DNA of 64,000 bases. Origin: Rhodococcus sp. ARC_M6. Its GTDB lineage: Bacteria; Actinomycetota; Actinomycetes; Mycobacteriales; Mycobacteriaceae. The notes below the pieces were generated by a model. The model searched no databases. It was not told where the DNA came from and was given only the letters and a program-made list of their open reading frames with translations. Below, piece by piece: positions 8,094 through 17,390 of this stretch (the stretch's first letter is position 1; every line of letters starts with the position of its first letter). Where the stretch lies: assembly GCF_022810305.1 (NCBI RefSeq), contig NZ_JALGQH010000005.1:186001-250000 (forward strand), written 5' to 3'. The translations under genes were made by a program, and so were the position numbers.

Positions 8094-9173
8094 TCACACA
8101 TCTGTGCTGAAACGCACGCCACCGTCCGGCAGTGTCACGCCCGGCCACACGCGAGCACCGCGAAGCAGCTCACAACGAGCACCGACGTCGGCGCCGTCAC
8201 CGATCACTGCGTCACGTACGAGCGCGCGGGGTCCGATCCGGGCACCGAAACCGATGATGGACCGTTCCACCGTCGCGCCGGCCTCGACCACGGCGCCGTC
8301 GAACAGAATGGCGCCGTCCAGGCGCGCACCAGCGCCTACTTCTGCGCCGCGGCCGACAACCGTGCCGCCGATCAGTACGGCACCGGGAGCAACGCCGGCG
8401 CCCGGGTGCACGAGGGACTCACCGCGCGGGCCGTCGAGAGCGGGCGAAGGCGCGATACCTCGCACCAGGTCTGCGGAACCACGAACGAAGTCTTCCGGGG
8501 TACCCATGTCACGCCAGTACGACGAGTCCACGTGGCCGAAAACGCGCTTGCCCTCGGACAACAGTGCGGGGAAAACCTCACGCTCGACGGAAACGGGACG
8601 TCCCGCGGGGATCTGCTCGATGATCTCGCGCTTGAAGACGTAGCAACCGGCATTGATCTGATCGGTGGGCGGATCCTGCGTCTTCTCCAGGAACGCGGAT
8701 ACCCGGCCGTTGTCGTCGGTGGGAACGCAACCGAATGCACGCGGATCGCCGACACGGACGAGGTGCAGAGTCACATCTGCATCGGTCTTGGCGTGGGTGT
8801 CGAGAATCGCGTTTAAGTCTGTGCCGCCGAGCACGTCGCCGTTGAACACCATGATGTTGTCGCCGCGCAGTTTCGGGAGAACGTTACGAATGCCGCCGCC
8901 GGTTCCGAGCGGTTCGGTTTCGAAGACGTAGTCGATCTCGAGCCCCATCTTGGAACCGTCACCGAAGTAGTCCTCGAACACCTCCGCTTTGAACGAAGTA
9001 CCGAGCACGACATGCTTGATTCCGGCGGCCTCGATCCGCGCCAGAAGGTGTGTCAGAAACGGCAAGCCTGCAGTCGGCAGCATCGGTTTGGGCGCCGACA
9101 AGGTCAACGGGCGCAGGCGAGTACCCTTGCCTCCTACCAGGATTACGGCGTCGGTCGGATTCGGCTCGGTCAT
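8094..9173 (-). CDS. manC: mannose-1-phosphate guanylyltransferase ManC (GDP-mannose pyrophosphorylase)
   Basis: Makes GDP-mannose from GTP and mannose 1-phosphate. The 359-residue protein has the nucleotidyltransferase signature VILVGGKGTRLRPLT at residues 10-24 with KPMLPTAG following, the metal site FNGDVL about residue 114, INAGCYVF about residue 175 and WRDMGTPEDF about residue 221. The C-terminal third (about 255-350) is a left-handed beta-helix of hexapeptide repeats. It is the homologue of Rv3264c. Its ATG overlaps the wbbL stop by four bases, placing it third after rmlD and wbbL, so rhamnose and mannose precursors are made from one transcript. Confidence 0.92.
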   Translation of the reverse strand: MTEPNPTDAVILVGGKGTRLRPLTLSAPKPMLPTAGLPFLTHLLARIEAAGIKHVVLGTSFKAEVFEDYFGDGSKMGLEIDYVFETEPLGTGGGIRNVLPKLRGDNIMVFNGDVLGGTDLNAILDTHAKTDADVTLHLVRVGDPRAFGCVPTDDNGRVSAFLEKTQDPPTDQINAGCYVFKREIIEQIPAGRPVSVEREVFPALLSEGKRVFGHVDSSYWRDMGTPEDFVRGSADLVRGIAPSPALDGPRGESLVHPGAGVAPGAVLIGGTVVGRGAEVGAGARLDGAILFDGAVVEAGATVERSIIGFGARIGPRALVRDAVIGDGADVGARCELLRGARVWPGVTLPDGGVRFSTDV

Positions 9174-10087
9174 CGTTGTCCCCCGTGATTCGAAACTGAA
9201 GTGTTGTCGGTCGAGTTTTCGGTGCGACTACGCGCACGTACTGCGGATGCCACGGCGATCTTGGACCGCACGGCCAGCCCGCCGCGTAGGGCAAGACGCA
9301 GCGGCGCCTGCCACCAGTGTGGATGGCGGTCGGCTTGGAAACGATAGGCACTGCGATGGTGTGCCGGCAACATCAACTCCGGATGGCGCCCGGCCGCATG
9401 CCCTTTCGCGTGAGTCACCTCAGCTGAGGGTACAAAAACGTTGAGCCACCCTGCTTTTCCGAGGCGGTCACCGAAATCGACATCTTCCATATACATGAAG
9501 TAGCGGGAGTCGAATCCGGAGATGGCGTCGAATGCGTCCCGACGAACCAACAGGCACGAGCCGGACAGCCAGCCGACGGCCCGCTCGGTCAGAGCCTCGT
9601 TTTCCTGGCGGTATCGAGTGGTCCACGGATTCTTCGGCCACACGGTTCCCAGAATTGCGTGCCCTGCGCCGGAGGCGATGTCGGGAACGGCTCGCGCCGA
9701 CGGATAGACACTGCCGTCGAGTTCGAGGACCTTGGGCCCGAGTGCACCGGCCCTTGGCCACCGATCTGCCGCAGCGACCAATTTGTCGAGTGAACCGGGT
9801 GCCCATTGGACGTCCGGATTGGAAATAACGAGGAATTCGATCGCCGGATCGATCTCCGCGACGGCCCGATTTATGGCACCGCCGTAACCGATATTTCCGC
9901 CCGTACGAAGCAGACGAACATGCTCGTACTTCGCGTCGGCTGCCTCGGGAGCACCGTCGGTCGACCCATTGTCGGCCATGATGACCTGGGGTTTTTCTGT
10001 CGTCGCCACAGCGAGTGTGCTCAAAAAGTTCTCGAGATGCTCGCCTGGCGAGTAGGTCACCGTTACCACGGCCAGCTTGGGACTCAC
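9170..10087 (-). CDS. wbbL: rhamnosyltransferase WbbL (glycosyltransferase family 2)
   Basis: Transfers rhamnose from dTDP-rhamnose to decaprenyl-diphospho-GlcNAc, making the linker that ties arabinogalactan to peptidoglycan. The GT2 features are clear: VVTVTYSPGEHLENF at the N-terminus, MADNGSTDG about residue 37, ISNPDVQW (the metal-binding DxD-equivalent) about residue 88, and GWLSGSCLLVRRDAFDAISGFD then FMYMEDVDF. GTG at 10087 gives a 305-residue protein matching the mycobacterial enzyme and avoids a 62-base overlap with rmlD that an upstream start would cause. It lies 10 bases after rmlD and overlaps manC by four. Confidence 0.92.
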   Translation of the reverse strand: MSPKLAVVTVTYSPGEHLENFLSTLAVATTEKPQVIMADNGSTDGAPEAADAKYEHVRLLRTGGNIGYGGAINRAVAEIDPAIEFLVISNPDVQWAPGSLDKLVAAADRWPRAGALGPKVLELDGSVYPSARAVPDIASGAGHAILGTVWPKNPWTTRYRQENEALTERAVGWLSGSCLLVRRDAFDAISGFDSRYFMYMEDVDFGDRLGKAGWLNVFVPSAEVTHAKGHAAGRHPELMLPAHHRSAYRFQADRHPHWWQAPLRLALRGGLAVRSKIAVASAVRARSRTENSTDNTSVSNHGGQR

Positions 10088-10097
10088 GCTGGTCAGC

Positions 10098-10985
10098 CTA
10101 GCCGCCCGCAGCGCTCCGCCCGAACTGTGAGCGCCCCAGAGCGTCGTGAAGCGCCTCACGCCACGGACGCAGCGGGCTCAGTCCGGCCGCCGCCCACGCG
10201 TGGCCGGACAGGACCGAATACGCCGGGCGCGGGGCGGGGCGAACGAACTGCGCGCTACTGCACGGCCGGACCCGGTTGGGATCGGCACCGATCTCCTCGA
10301 ACACCGCGCGAGCCAGGTCGAACCAACTGGCCTGCCCGGCATTGGTGGCATGCAGAGTCGTGCTGCCGGTGAAGGGTCGGGCTGCGAGTTCGAGCAGTCC
10401 GGCCGCAAGATCGAGGCTGTAGGTGGGTGAACCGATTTGGTCGTCGACGACGTCGACGAACTCACGCTCGGCTTCGAGCCTGCGCATTGTGCCGACAAAA
10501 TCGCCGGCCTCGCCGGAGTACACCCAGGCGGTTCGAACGATCGCGGAAGCGGCCCCGGACTCCCGCACGGCCTCCTCACCAGCCAGCTTGGTGCGACCGT
10601 AGACCGTCGACGGACCGGTGGGTGCGTCGCTCTCGTAGGGAGTGTGTGCGTCGCCGGGAAAGACGTAGTCGGTGGATACGTGGATGAGTCGAGCACCGAC
10701 ACGAGCACAGGCATCGGCCAGGTTGCCCGGTCCGACGGCGTTGACTCGGGTAGCTACCGCCTCGTCGGACTCAGCGGCATCCACTGCCGTGTAGGCGGCG
10801 CAGTTGATCACCACGCTGTTCGGCGTCACGTCGTTCGAGCTCATGATCCGCTCGACTGCGCCGAGGTCGGCGATATCCCACTGCGACGAATCGAACGCCG
10901 CAATGGCGAGACCCGCCGAACGGGCCAGCGTTTCGATGCGCGTTCCGAGTTGTCCACGGGCGCCGGTGAGCAGGATGTTCGTCAC
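10098..10985 (-). CDS. rmlD: dTDP-4-dehydrorhamnose reductase RmlD
   Basis: Last step of dTDP-L-rhamnose synthesis: NADPH-dependent reduction of dTDP-6-deoxy-L-lyxo-4-hexulose. The protein (295 residues) begins with the Rossmann motif TNILLTGARGQLG, has INCAAYTAVDAAE, the catalytic Thr/Ser-Tyr-Lys set VSTDYVFPG then VYGRTKLAGE about residues 128-137, and IVRTAWVY. It is the first gene of the rmlD-wbbL-manC run. It starts at GTG 10985 and diverges from the LCP gene with 66 bases between them; only a poor -10 match (CAAACT) is seen 7 bases upstream of its start. Confidence 0.95.
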   Translation of the reverse strand: MTNILLTGARGQLGTRIETLARSAGLAIAAFDSSQWDIADLGAVERIMSSNDVTPNSVVINCAAYTAVDAAESDEAVATRVNAVGPGNLADACARVGARLIHVSTDYVFPGDAHTPYESDAPTGPSTVYGRTKLAGEEAVRESGAASAIVRTAWVYSGEAGDFVGTMRRLEAEREFVDVVDDQIGSPTYSLDLAAGLLELAARPFTGSTTLHATNAGQASWFDLARAVFEEIGADPNRVRPCSSAQFVRPAPRPAYSVLSGHAWAAAGLSPLRPWREALHDALGRSQFGRSAAGG

Positions 10986-11039
10986 ACCGTTCAGTTTGGC
11001 ACGCCGCGTCGAGGTACCGGCGACGCGCAGAGAGACCAG

Positions 11040-11045
11040 TAACCT
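11040..11045 (+). promoter_or_regulatory. -10 box TAACCT, leaderless start of the LCP gene
   Basis: TAACCT ends 6 bases before the GTG at 11052. No obvious -35 box; consistent with a leaderless transcript. Confidence 0.45.
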
Positions 11046-11051
11046 GAGTGG

Positions 11052-12587
11052 GTGTCACACCAGCAACCACAACGCCGCGCACGTCCACGACCTGCGCCTG
11101 CTCGGCAGAAGACGAGCCCCGGACGGATAGCTGTCGCCGTGGTGTCCGTTCTGGTGTTGCTGGTTACCGGTTTCGCCTGGCGCGGAGTTGACTCCCTACG
11201 CAACAGTCTCGCCACCGCGAGCGGCCTCGGTTTGGGCGGCGGCAAGGACGGTGCCATCGACATCCTGATGGTGGGAACCGACAGTCGAACCGATGCGCAT
11301 GGAAACCCGCTCTCGCAGAAAGAATTGGACTCGTTGCGTGCCGGCGAGGAGGTCGCGTCCAACACCGACACGATCATCTTGATCCGCGTGCCCAACGACG
11401 GCAGTTCCGCCACCGCGATCTCCATTCCGCGCGACGCCTACGTCAACGTCCCGGGCATCGGCATGTCGAAGATCAACGGTGCCTTTGGTGCGACCAAGGA
11501 GACCGAGCGACTGCGTCTGGTCAACAACGGTGCCAGCGATTCGGAAGCCGATCGCAAATCTACCGAAGCGGGCCGGACCGCGTTGATCAAGTCCGTCTCG
11601 AACCTGACGGGCATCACTGTCGACCACTACGCCGAAATCGGTCTACTCGGATTTGTCCTCCTGACCGATGCCGTCGGCGGCGTCAATGTCTGCCTCAACG
11701 CTGCGGTCGACGAACCGATGTCGGGCGCCAACTTTCCCGCCGGTGAACAAACTCTCGACGGATCCGATGCCCTCAGCTTCGTGCGGCAACGTCACGATCT
11801 CCCCCGTGGCGACCTCGACCGCATCGTCCGTCAGCAGGTCTTCATGGCCTCCCTCGTCAGCAAGGTCCTCAGCGCAAAAACACTGAGCGATCCCGGCAAA
11901 CTCGGTTCGTTGACCAACGCCGTCGAACGCTCGGTTGTCATCGACGACGATTGGGACATCATCGAATTCGCCAAGCAACTACAGAATCTCGCAGGCGGCA
12001 AAGTTCAGTTCGAGACGATCCCGGTGCTCGACATCAACGGGATGACCGACTACGGCGAGTCCATCGTCAAGGTCGATCCGAAGGACGTGAAGAAGTACAT
12101 CGCGAGCCTGGTCGGGGCCGACGCCCCGGCCGAGGAAACCACGACGTCGTCGGCACCGACTGTCGATGCGTCCAAGTTCACTGTCGACGTTGCCAATGCG
12201 AGTGACACCGCCGGACTTGCGAGCGGTGTCTCCGAGGCGCTGAGCGCCCTCGGATACAAGGAGGGCAAGGTCGGTAACAACACCGGCGCAAGCGTTTCCG
12301 AATCCACTGTCTTCTCGAAGTCCGCGGACGACGACGCCGCACTCGCGGTCGCCGACGCCCTCGGAGGTCTGACGGTGAAAGCAGATTCATCGTTGCCTTC
12401 GAACACAGTTCGCGTCGTTCTCGCCGCGGGCTACTCCGGCCCGCAGTCTGCCGACTCCGTGTCACCGAGTGATTCCGGTTCCACCTCGACGTCGAACTCT
12501 GCGAGCACGACCGAGACCAGTCCGACGCCCGCTCCCCCGGGCCCTCCGATCGACGCGGCATCCAGCGGGCCTCGGTGTGTCAACTGA
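11052..12587 (+). CDS. LCP (LytR-CpsA-Psr) family cell-wall ligase with LytR_C domain
   Basis: LCP enzymes attach lipid-linked glycopolymers to peptidoglycan; the mycobacterial relatives Lcp1/CpsA join arabinogalactan. The 511-residue protein has a short basic cytoplasmic tail, one membrane segment (about residues 26-44), then the LCP domain from IDILMVGTDSR (about 72) with DTIILIRVPNDG, ISIPRDAYVNVPG and SFVRQRHDLPRGDLDRIVRQQ, which carries the conserved arginines. A LytR_C domain follows (about 375-460), and the tail is a Ser/Thr/Pro-rich stretch likely spanning the wall. It matches the Rv3267 position, divergent from rmlD, and works on the same rhamnose-linked polymer those genes build. 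Confidence 0.9.
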   Translation: MSHQQPQRRARPRPAPARQKTSPGRIAVAVVSVLVLLVTGFAWRGVDSLRNSLATASGLGLGGGKDGAIDILMVGTDSRTDAHGNPLSQKELDSLRAGEEVASNTDTIILIRVPNDGSSATAISIPRDAYVNVPGIGMSKINGAFGATKETERLRLVNNGASDSEADRKSTEAGRTALIKSVSNLTGITVDHYAEIGLLGFVLLTDAVGGVNVCLNAAVDEPMSGANFPAGEQTLDGSDALSFVRQRHDLPRGDLDRIVRQQVFMASLVSKVLSAKTLSDPGKLGSLTNAVERSVVIDDDWDIIEFAKQLQNLAGGKVQFETIPVLDINGMTDYGESIVKVDPKDVKKYIASLVGADAPAEETTTSSAPTVDASKFTVDVANASDTAGLASGVSEALSALGYKEGKVGNNTGASVSESTVFSKSADDDAALAVADALGGLTVKADSSLPSNTVRVVLAAGYSGPQSADSVSPSDSGSTSTSNSASTTETSPTPAPPGPPIDAASSGPRCVN

Positions 12588-12595
12588 CCACTGCG

Positions 12596-12601
12596 TAAAC
12601 T
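12596..12601 (+). promoter_or_regulatory. -10 box TAAACT, leaderless start of the TIGR03089 gene
   Basis: TAAACT ends 6 bases before the ATG at 12608, just past the LCP gene stop, giving this gene its own probable leaderless promoter. Confidence 0.45.
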
Positions 12602-12607
12602 GACCTG

Positions 12608-13321
12608 ATGCCTTCACCTGTCGACAACCTGACCGACGCGCTCCTCGGACCGATCCTGGCTGCCGACTCGGCGGGCCCGCGGGTCACGTACTACGACGAC
12701 GCGAGCGGCGAGCGCATCGAACTCTCGGCGAGCACCTTGATGAACTGGGCGGCCAAGACAGCGAACATGATGGTTGACGAGTTCGCTCTCGATCCGGGCG
12801 CGAAGGTCGCCGTACTGCTGCCCGCGCACTGGCAGAGTGTTGCCGTGCTGCTCGGTGTGTGGTGGGCCGGGTGCGAGGTTGTCCTCTCCCCTGATTCCGA
12901 TGCCGAACTCGCTTTTGTCACCGAGGACCGCCTCGGTGACGTCACTGACGTGCCCGAGGTTGCGGCTCTCTCGCTCGACGCTTTCGGAAAAGGCTTGAGT
13001 GGCCTGCCGATCGGAGTTGCGGACTACGCGACGTCCATTCGTGTGCATGGCGATCAGTTCCGCAGTGCCGGAGCCGGATCCGCACTGGAAGGTCGATCGG
13101 TCGCGGAAACTATCAGTGCTGCAAAGGAATCTTCGACTGCTCGCGAGCTCACCTCCGCGGACCGAGTGCTGTCGAGCCGCCCGTGGGATTCAGCGCAAGA
13201 ACTCATCGACGGTCTACTATCCGTCTTCGCCGCCGGTGCCTCGCTCGTGCAGGTGGCCCACCCGGACGCGGAAACTACCGCGCGCCGAGTGAGCACCGAA
13301 AAGATCACGAAGCAGTTCTGA
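12608..13321 (+). CDS. TIGR03089 family protein (Rv3268 homologue)
   Basis: A 237-residue protein of the actinobacterial TIGR03089 family, which resembles the N-terminal part of AMP-binding acyl-CoA synthetases (RVTYYDDASGERIELSASTLMNWAAKTANMM, shown here in part, then VAVLLPAHWQSVAVLLGVWWAGCEVVL). The later ATP-binding and adenylation motifs of full-length enzymes are absent, so it is unlikely to be a complete ligase. Function is unknown. The gene follows the LCP ligase by 20 bases on the same strand and ends convergently with the ABC permease 15 bases away; the gap holds a perfect 12-base palindrome. Confidence 0.85.
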   Translation: MPSPVDNLTDALLGPILAADSAGPRVTYYDDASGERIELSASTLMNWAAKTANMMVDEFALDPGAKVAVLLPAHWQSVAVLLGVWWAGCEVVLSPDSDAELAFVTEDRLGDVTDVPEVAALSLDAFGKGLSGLPIGVADYATSIRVHGDQFRSAGAGSALEGRSVAETISAAKESSTARELTSADRVLSSRPWDSAQELIDGLLSVFAAGASLVQVAHPDAETTARRVSTEKITKQF

Positions 13322-13336
13322 CTCAACTCGAGTTGT

Positions 13337-15784
13337 TCAACCGGCGAGCGCACTGACCGGCGAGACCATCCCAGCGCGGCGAGCGGGCAGCAGTGACGCG
13401 ATCACTCCGCAGATCCCACCGATCAACGTAATTGCCACCAACTGCACCCACGGAACCGCGCCCAGGGCAACTTCGTCGATCCCGAACACCGACGCCGTCC
13501 CCGCGACGCCGAACACCAGACCGAACACAACTCCGATCACCGACGCAACTCCCGCCACGAGTAGAGCTTCCCAGATCAGCATTGCCCGAATTCCCTTCTT
13601 GGTCATGCCGAGTGCTCGCAGCAACCCGGATTCGCGTCGTCGTTCGAGGACCGAGAGCGCCATCGTGTTTCCGACACCGATGAGCGCGATCAGGACCGCG
13701 ACCGACAGCAGGCCCGCAACCACCATGAGCATCGTGTCCAGGATCGAATCGAGAGTCGAACGCATCTCGGTCATGCCTTGAACATTGCTGCCCGGCGCTT
13801 CCTGGCGAGCCAGTTCGGTGATTCGGTCAGTAGTTACCAGAGCTTGGTCGTCGGTCTCGGTATCGAGTCTGACCCAGTACGCATCAGTGGTTGGCAGTGT
13901 CGCGGCCGCAGCGAGGTCCCCCCGATCCAGTAGGGCGGGTTGACCTTCCACGCCCTCGACGACCCTCAAATTGACGCTTCCACGATCTCCGCGCACCGTT
14001 GCAGTATCGCCGGTGCCGAGACCGTAGTCACTCAACACAGCCGGCGAAAGGATCAGCTGACCTGCGCTGGGAACCGAAATCTCGGTACGCAGAATATCTT
14101 TCACCAGCGCCCCGTCGACTCCGTAACCGGACAGAGCTCCACGTCCGTCGAGAACCAGGTCGGCGTTTTCCAGACCGGTCACGGCGCGCACACCGTCGAC
14201 CAGACCGATACCGGTACCGAGCGCGGCGGGCAGGGGCGCAGAACCCGAACCGCTCACTATCACGTCGACCGGAAACTGACTGTCCAAGGCTCCGGGCGCA
14301 GCAGCTTTGACGGTGGCGATCCCGACAACCAGGGTGCTCGTCAGTGCAACACCGATCAGCAATGCCACTGCGGTGGCGGATGTTCGACGCGGATTGCGGC
14401 CGGCGTTACCAGCGGCAAGGCCACCGACCGGACCGATCGCACGCGCCAGCAATCCGCCGGCCTTGTTGATCAGCGCGGGAACGATCCGCCCCGCTAAAGC
14501 TGCGATCCCCAGGAACGAGAGCAACCCACCGATCGTTGCCGGCAGCACCTGCTGCCCACTGACGCCCAGGACAGTCATCGCAATTCCGGCGAGGAGCGCC
14601 ACAATTCCGAGCACCCGGCGCACGACGGAATCTTGAATACGTTCCGGCTTCGACTCCATCGGCGCAAGAGCAGCCATCGGCGAAAGTCTGGTGGCGGCGC
14701 GTCCCGGTGCCGACGCTGCGACCATGGTCATCACGATTCCGACGGCGAGACCGACCAGTACCGTCACCGGCGTGACACTGAGTGTGGAGAGCGGCACAGG
14801 CACGTCAGCAGCGGTGGCAACGGCCCCGATCAACCACGCCAGTCCGATGCCGAGTCCCACCCCGATCACCGAGGCGATCCCACCGACGACAGCAGCTTCG
14901 GCGCGGATGCTTCGGCGAACTTGTTTGGCCGTTGCTCCGATGCACCGCAGCAATGCAAGCTCCTGAGTGCGAGCAGCAAGCAGAACAGCAAATGTATTGG
15001 CAATGACCAGTGCCGCAACAACTACCGCGATGGCACCGAATGCAAGCAACACCGTGCTGAGTATGTCCGTGCCGCCCAGATACTGGGCGGCTGCTGCTTC
15101 GGTAGCGGACTCCCCGGAGATCACCGTCGATCCGGCCGGCAGAGCACTCGCCACGCGATCAACTAGTTCCGACGAAGTCCCCGAACTGTCACCGGCGACA
15201 CGAAACTCACGGGTGGCAGATTCTCCGGCCCACAAACTCACCTGCTCGGGTGTCGCAAATACCTTCATTCCGCCGAGACGTTGCGCTGATCCCTCGAGGT
15301 CCACCAGTCCGACAACTCGTGCGGTCGACGTGGCTGCATCGGTCGAGTTAGCCGCTGTCACCGTGACATCGGCGCCCACGGGGATCCCCGAGTCAGCACT
15401 CACCAGCGCCTGTCCAGGCCCGGTGGGCACAACACCCTCGGCGAGTTTCTCCCACCGCAGTTCCGCGCTGGGCGCAACCGAGAGAGCCTCACCGTACGAG
15501 GCACCCGTGGCTGCGGAATCCACGCGGACCGAGCCCGACACGTCTTCGGCGACTGCGCGCACGCCCGGAACCGACTCCAGGAGGGCAACGCTCACTCCCG
15601 GCCCGGAAGCAACTGCATCCGTCGTTTCATACTGGGAGGCAAGGGATTTACTGATACTGGCATTTACCGTCGAACTCAGCGTCAGCGTCGCGACGATGTA
15701 CCCGACCGCAATCACCACCGCCAGGATCGATGCTACATAGCGGCCCGCGTGCGCCTTGGCCTGCGCAATGACCAATCCCCTCAT
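13337..15784 (-). CDS. FtsX-like ABC transporter permease
   Basis: An 815-residue membrane protein with the double FtsX layout: an N-terminal membrane segment (about 17-38), an extracellular domain, three segments of the first FtsX unit (about 240-370), a central pair, a second extracellular domain (about 480-680) and a last FtsX unit with NTMALSVLERRRESGLLRALG (about 705-810). Such permeases act with MacB/LolD-type ATPases in lipoprotein, lipid or peptide handling at the outer face of the membrane rather than classical uptake. Its ATG overlaps the ATPase stop by four bases, so the pair is coupled. The cargo is unknown; the adjacent sensor kinase suggests induction by an envelope signal. Confidence 0.9.
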   Translation of the reverse strand: MRGLVIAQAKAHAGRYVASILAVVIAVGYIVATLTLSSTVNASISKSLASQYETTDAVASGPGVSVALLESVPGVRAVAEDVSGSVRVDSAATGASYGEALSVAPSAELRWEKLAEGVVPTGPGQALVSADSGIPVGADVTVTAANSTDAATSTARVVGLVDLEGSAQRLGGMKVFATPEQVSLWAGESATREFRVAGDSSGTSSELVDRVASALPAGSTVISGESATEAAAAQYLGGTDILSTVLLAFGAIAVVVAALVIANTFAVLLAARTQELALLRCIGATAKQVRRSIRAEAAVVGGIASVIGVGLGIGLAWLIGAVATAADVPVPLSTLSVTPVTVLVGLAVGIVMTMVAASAPGRAATRLSPMAALAPMESKPERIQDSVVRRVLGIVALLAGIAMTVLGVSGQQVLPATIGGLLSFLGIAALAGRIVPALINKAGGLLARAIGPVGGLAAGNAGRNPRRTSATAVALLIGVALTSTLVVGIATVKAAAPGALDSQFPVDVIVSGSGSAPLPAALGTGIGLVDGVRAVTGLENADLVLDGRGALSGYGVDGALVKDILRTEISVPSAGQLILSPAVLSDYGLGTGDTATVRGDRGSVNLRVVEGVEGQPALLDRGDLAAAATLPTTDAYWVRLDTETDDQALVTTDRITELARQEAPGSNVQGMTEMRSTLDSILDTMLMVVAGLLSVAVLIALIGVGNTMALSVLERRRESGLLRALGMTKKGIRAMLIWEALLVAGVASVIGVVFGLVFGVAGTASVFGIDEVALGAVPWVQLVAITLIGGICGVIASLLPARRAGMVSPVSALAG

Positions 15785-16584
15785 CGCAGCACGCTCGCGG
15801 TTTCCGGCATGTCAGCGAGGTCGTCGGCGCCGAGCGCACGCATCGCACCGATCACGGAATCGACGGTGGGACGAAGGATTTCGCCGGCAATACGACCGTC
15901 TGCGATCAATACCACTCGATCTGCGTACGACGCAGCCAATGGATCATGAGTCACCATCACCACCGTCTGCCCGCTCTCACGCACTGCGGTACGCAACAAT
16001 CCGAGAACCTCTGTTCCCGAGCGTGAATCAAGATTTCCGGTCGGCTCGTCCGCGAAGATCACGTCCGGCGCCGGCAGCAGTGCCCGCGCCACTGCCACGC
16101 GTTGCTGCTGGCCGCCCGAGAGTTCGTGAGGTAGGTGATCGAGGCGATGGGTCAACCCGAGTCGAGTGACAACTTCGTCCATCCACTCCCCCGAGGGCTC
16201 ACTCCCGGCCAAACGCATAGGCAAGAGCATGTTTTCGCGCGCCGAGATCACCGGCAGAAGATTGAAGGCCTGAAATACGAAACCTATACGCTCACGCCGC
16301 AATTCGGTCAATTCGGTATCGCCAAGTTTTGTCACCTCGGTGTCGCCGAGGAACACACTGCCGCCGGAAACGGTGTCGAGACCGGCAAGGCAATGCATGA
16401 GCGTCGACTTCCCGGACCCGGACGGACCCATGATCGCTGTGAACATCCCCCGCCCGAAATCGACGTCGATGCCGCCCAGCGCATGCACAGCTGTTTCGCC
16501 GGTGCCGTAAATCTTGGTGACACCACGCGCCGTGATCGCCGGTGGCACTGCTATTTCAGGCGTACTGCCCCTGTGCTGATTCAT
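15781..16584 (-). CDS. ABC transporter ATP-binding protein (MacB/LolD type)
   Basis: A 267-residue ATPase that powers the adjacent FtsX-like permease. Walker A is GPSGSGKST (about residue 53), the Q-loop lies in FVFQAFNLLP, the signature is LSGGQQQRVAVARAL and Walker B is VIFADEPTGNLDSR, all in standard order; VMVTHDPLAA gives the switch histidine. It is 92 bases downstream of the response regulator on the same strand and overlaps the permease by four bases. Confidence 0.93.
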   Translation of the reverse strand: MNQHRGSTPEIAVPPAITARGVTKIYGTGETAVHALGGIDVDFGRGMFTAIMGPSGSGKSTLMHCLAGLDTVSGGSVFLGDTEVTKLGDTELTELRRERIGFVFQAFNLLPVISARENMLLPMRLAGSEPSGEWMDEVVTRLGLTHRLDHLPHELSGGQQQRVAVARALLPAPDVIFADEPTGNLDSRSGTEVLGLLRTAVRESGQTVVMVTHDPLAASYADRVVLIADGRIAGEILRPTVDSVIGAMRALGADDLADMPETASVLR

Positions 16585-16676
16585 GTTGTCGACGTTATGG
16601 GAGCGCGCCTGCTGTCCGCGTCGGAGCGCGGGGCCATCTTCAGTGGGAGTGTGTCATCCTCCGGGAGGACACCAGG

Positions 16677-17390
16677 TCAGTCTGCAGTACCCAAGAGGTC
16701 TGCCCGGCGAACCAAACCGACCTGGAAGGCGAAGACGACTGCCTGCACACGGTCGCGAGATTTGGTTTTCGAAAGAACTCTTCCCACATGGGTTTTCACG
16801 GTCGTTTCGGAGACGTGAAATTTGGCGGCAATCTCCGAGTTGGACAGTCCGTACGCCATAGCTTCAAGGACTTCCACTTCCCGCGGCGTCAACTCTTCCG
16901 GGAGCTTCGCTCCGGGCGCCGAACCTTCGAGCAGTGGTCCGACGTGTTGGAGCAACCGCCGCGTGGCCCGGGCTTCGATCACCGCATCACCGCGATGCAC
17001 CGTGCGAATGGCGTCGAGCAACTGTTCCGGTGGTACATCCTTGAGGAGGAATCCGCTGGCACCGGCTCGGATGGCCGACATCACGTACTCGTCGTTGTCG
17101 AAAGTGGTGAGCACCACCACTTTCGGAGCGTTCGGGTTGGCCAGCAACCGCCGCGTTGCTTCGATTCCATCCATACGCGGCATCTGTACGTCCATGAGCA
17201 CCACGTCGACCCGACGGGTAGTCAATTCCGTGAGAGCTTGCTGCCCATCCGACGCCTCGAGCACAACGTGGAGATCAGGTTGGGAATCGATCACCATTCG
17301 GAAGCCTGCTCGGACCAGTTGCTGATCATCGACCAGTGCCACTGCGATCGGATTCGCCTGTTCGTCCATGCCATTCACCCTAAGTGCCAC
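16677..17390 (-). CDS. NarL/FixJ-family response regulator
   Basis: A 237-residue two-domain regulator. The receiver domain (about 13-130) has the acidic pair VALVDDQQLVRAGF, the phospho-acceptor in VDVVLMDVQMPRMDG and the Lys in SGFLLKDVPPEQLL. The LuxR-type helix-turn-helix (about 165-225) reads LTPREVEVLEAMAYGLSNSEIA, then VSETTVKTHVGRVLSK. It starts directly after the kinase stop, so both come from one message. Likely target: the ABC transporter genes just downstream, by position. Confidence 0.93.
   Translation of the reverse strand: MALRVNGMDEQANPIAVALVDDQQLVRAGFRMVIDSQPDLHVVLEASDGQQALTELTTRRVDVVLMDVQMPRMDGIEATRRLLANPNAPKVVVLTTFDNDEYVMSAIRAGASGFLLKDVPPEQLLDAIRTVHRGDAVIEARATRRLLQHVGPLLEGSAPGAKLPEELTPREVEVLEAMAYGLSNSEIAAKFHVSETTVKTHVGRVLSKTKSRDRVQAVVFAFQVGLVRRADLLGTAD

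Noticed and set aside
13324-13335. Palindrome CAACTCGAGTTG between convergent genes
   Set aside because: It has no loop and no T-tract, so a terminator is not supported; it may be chance.
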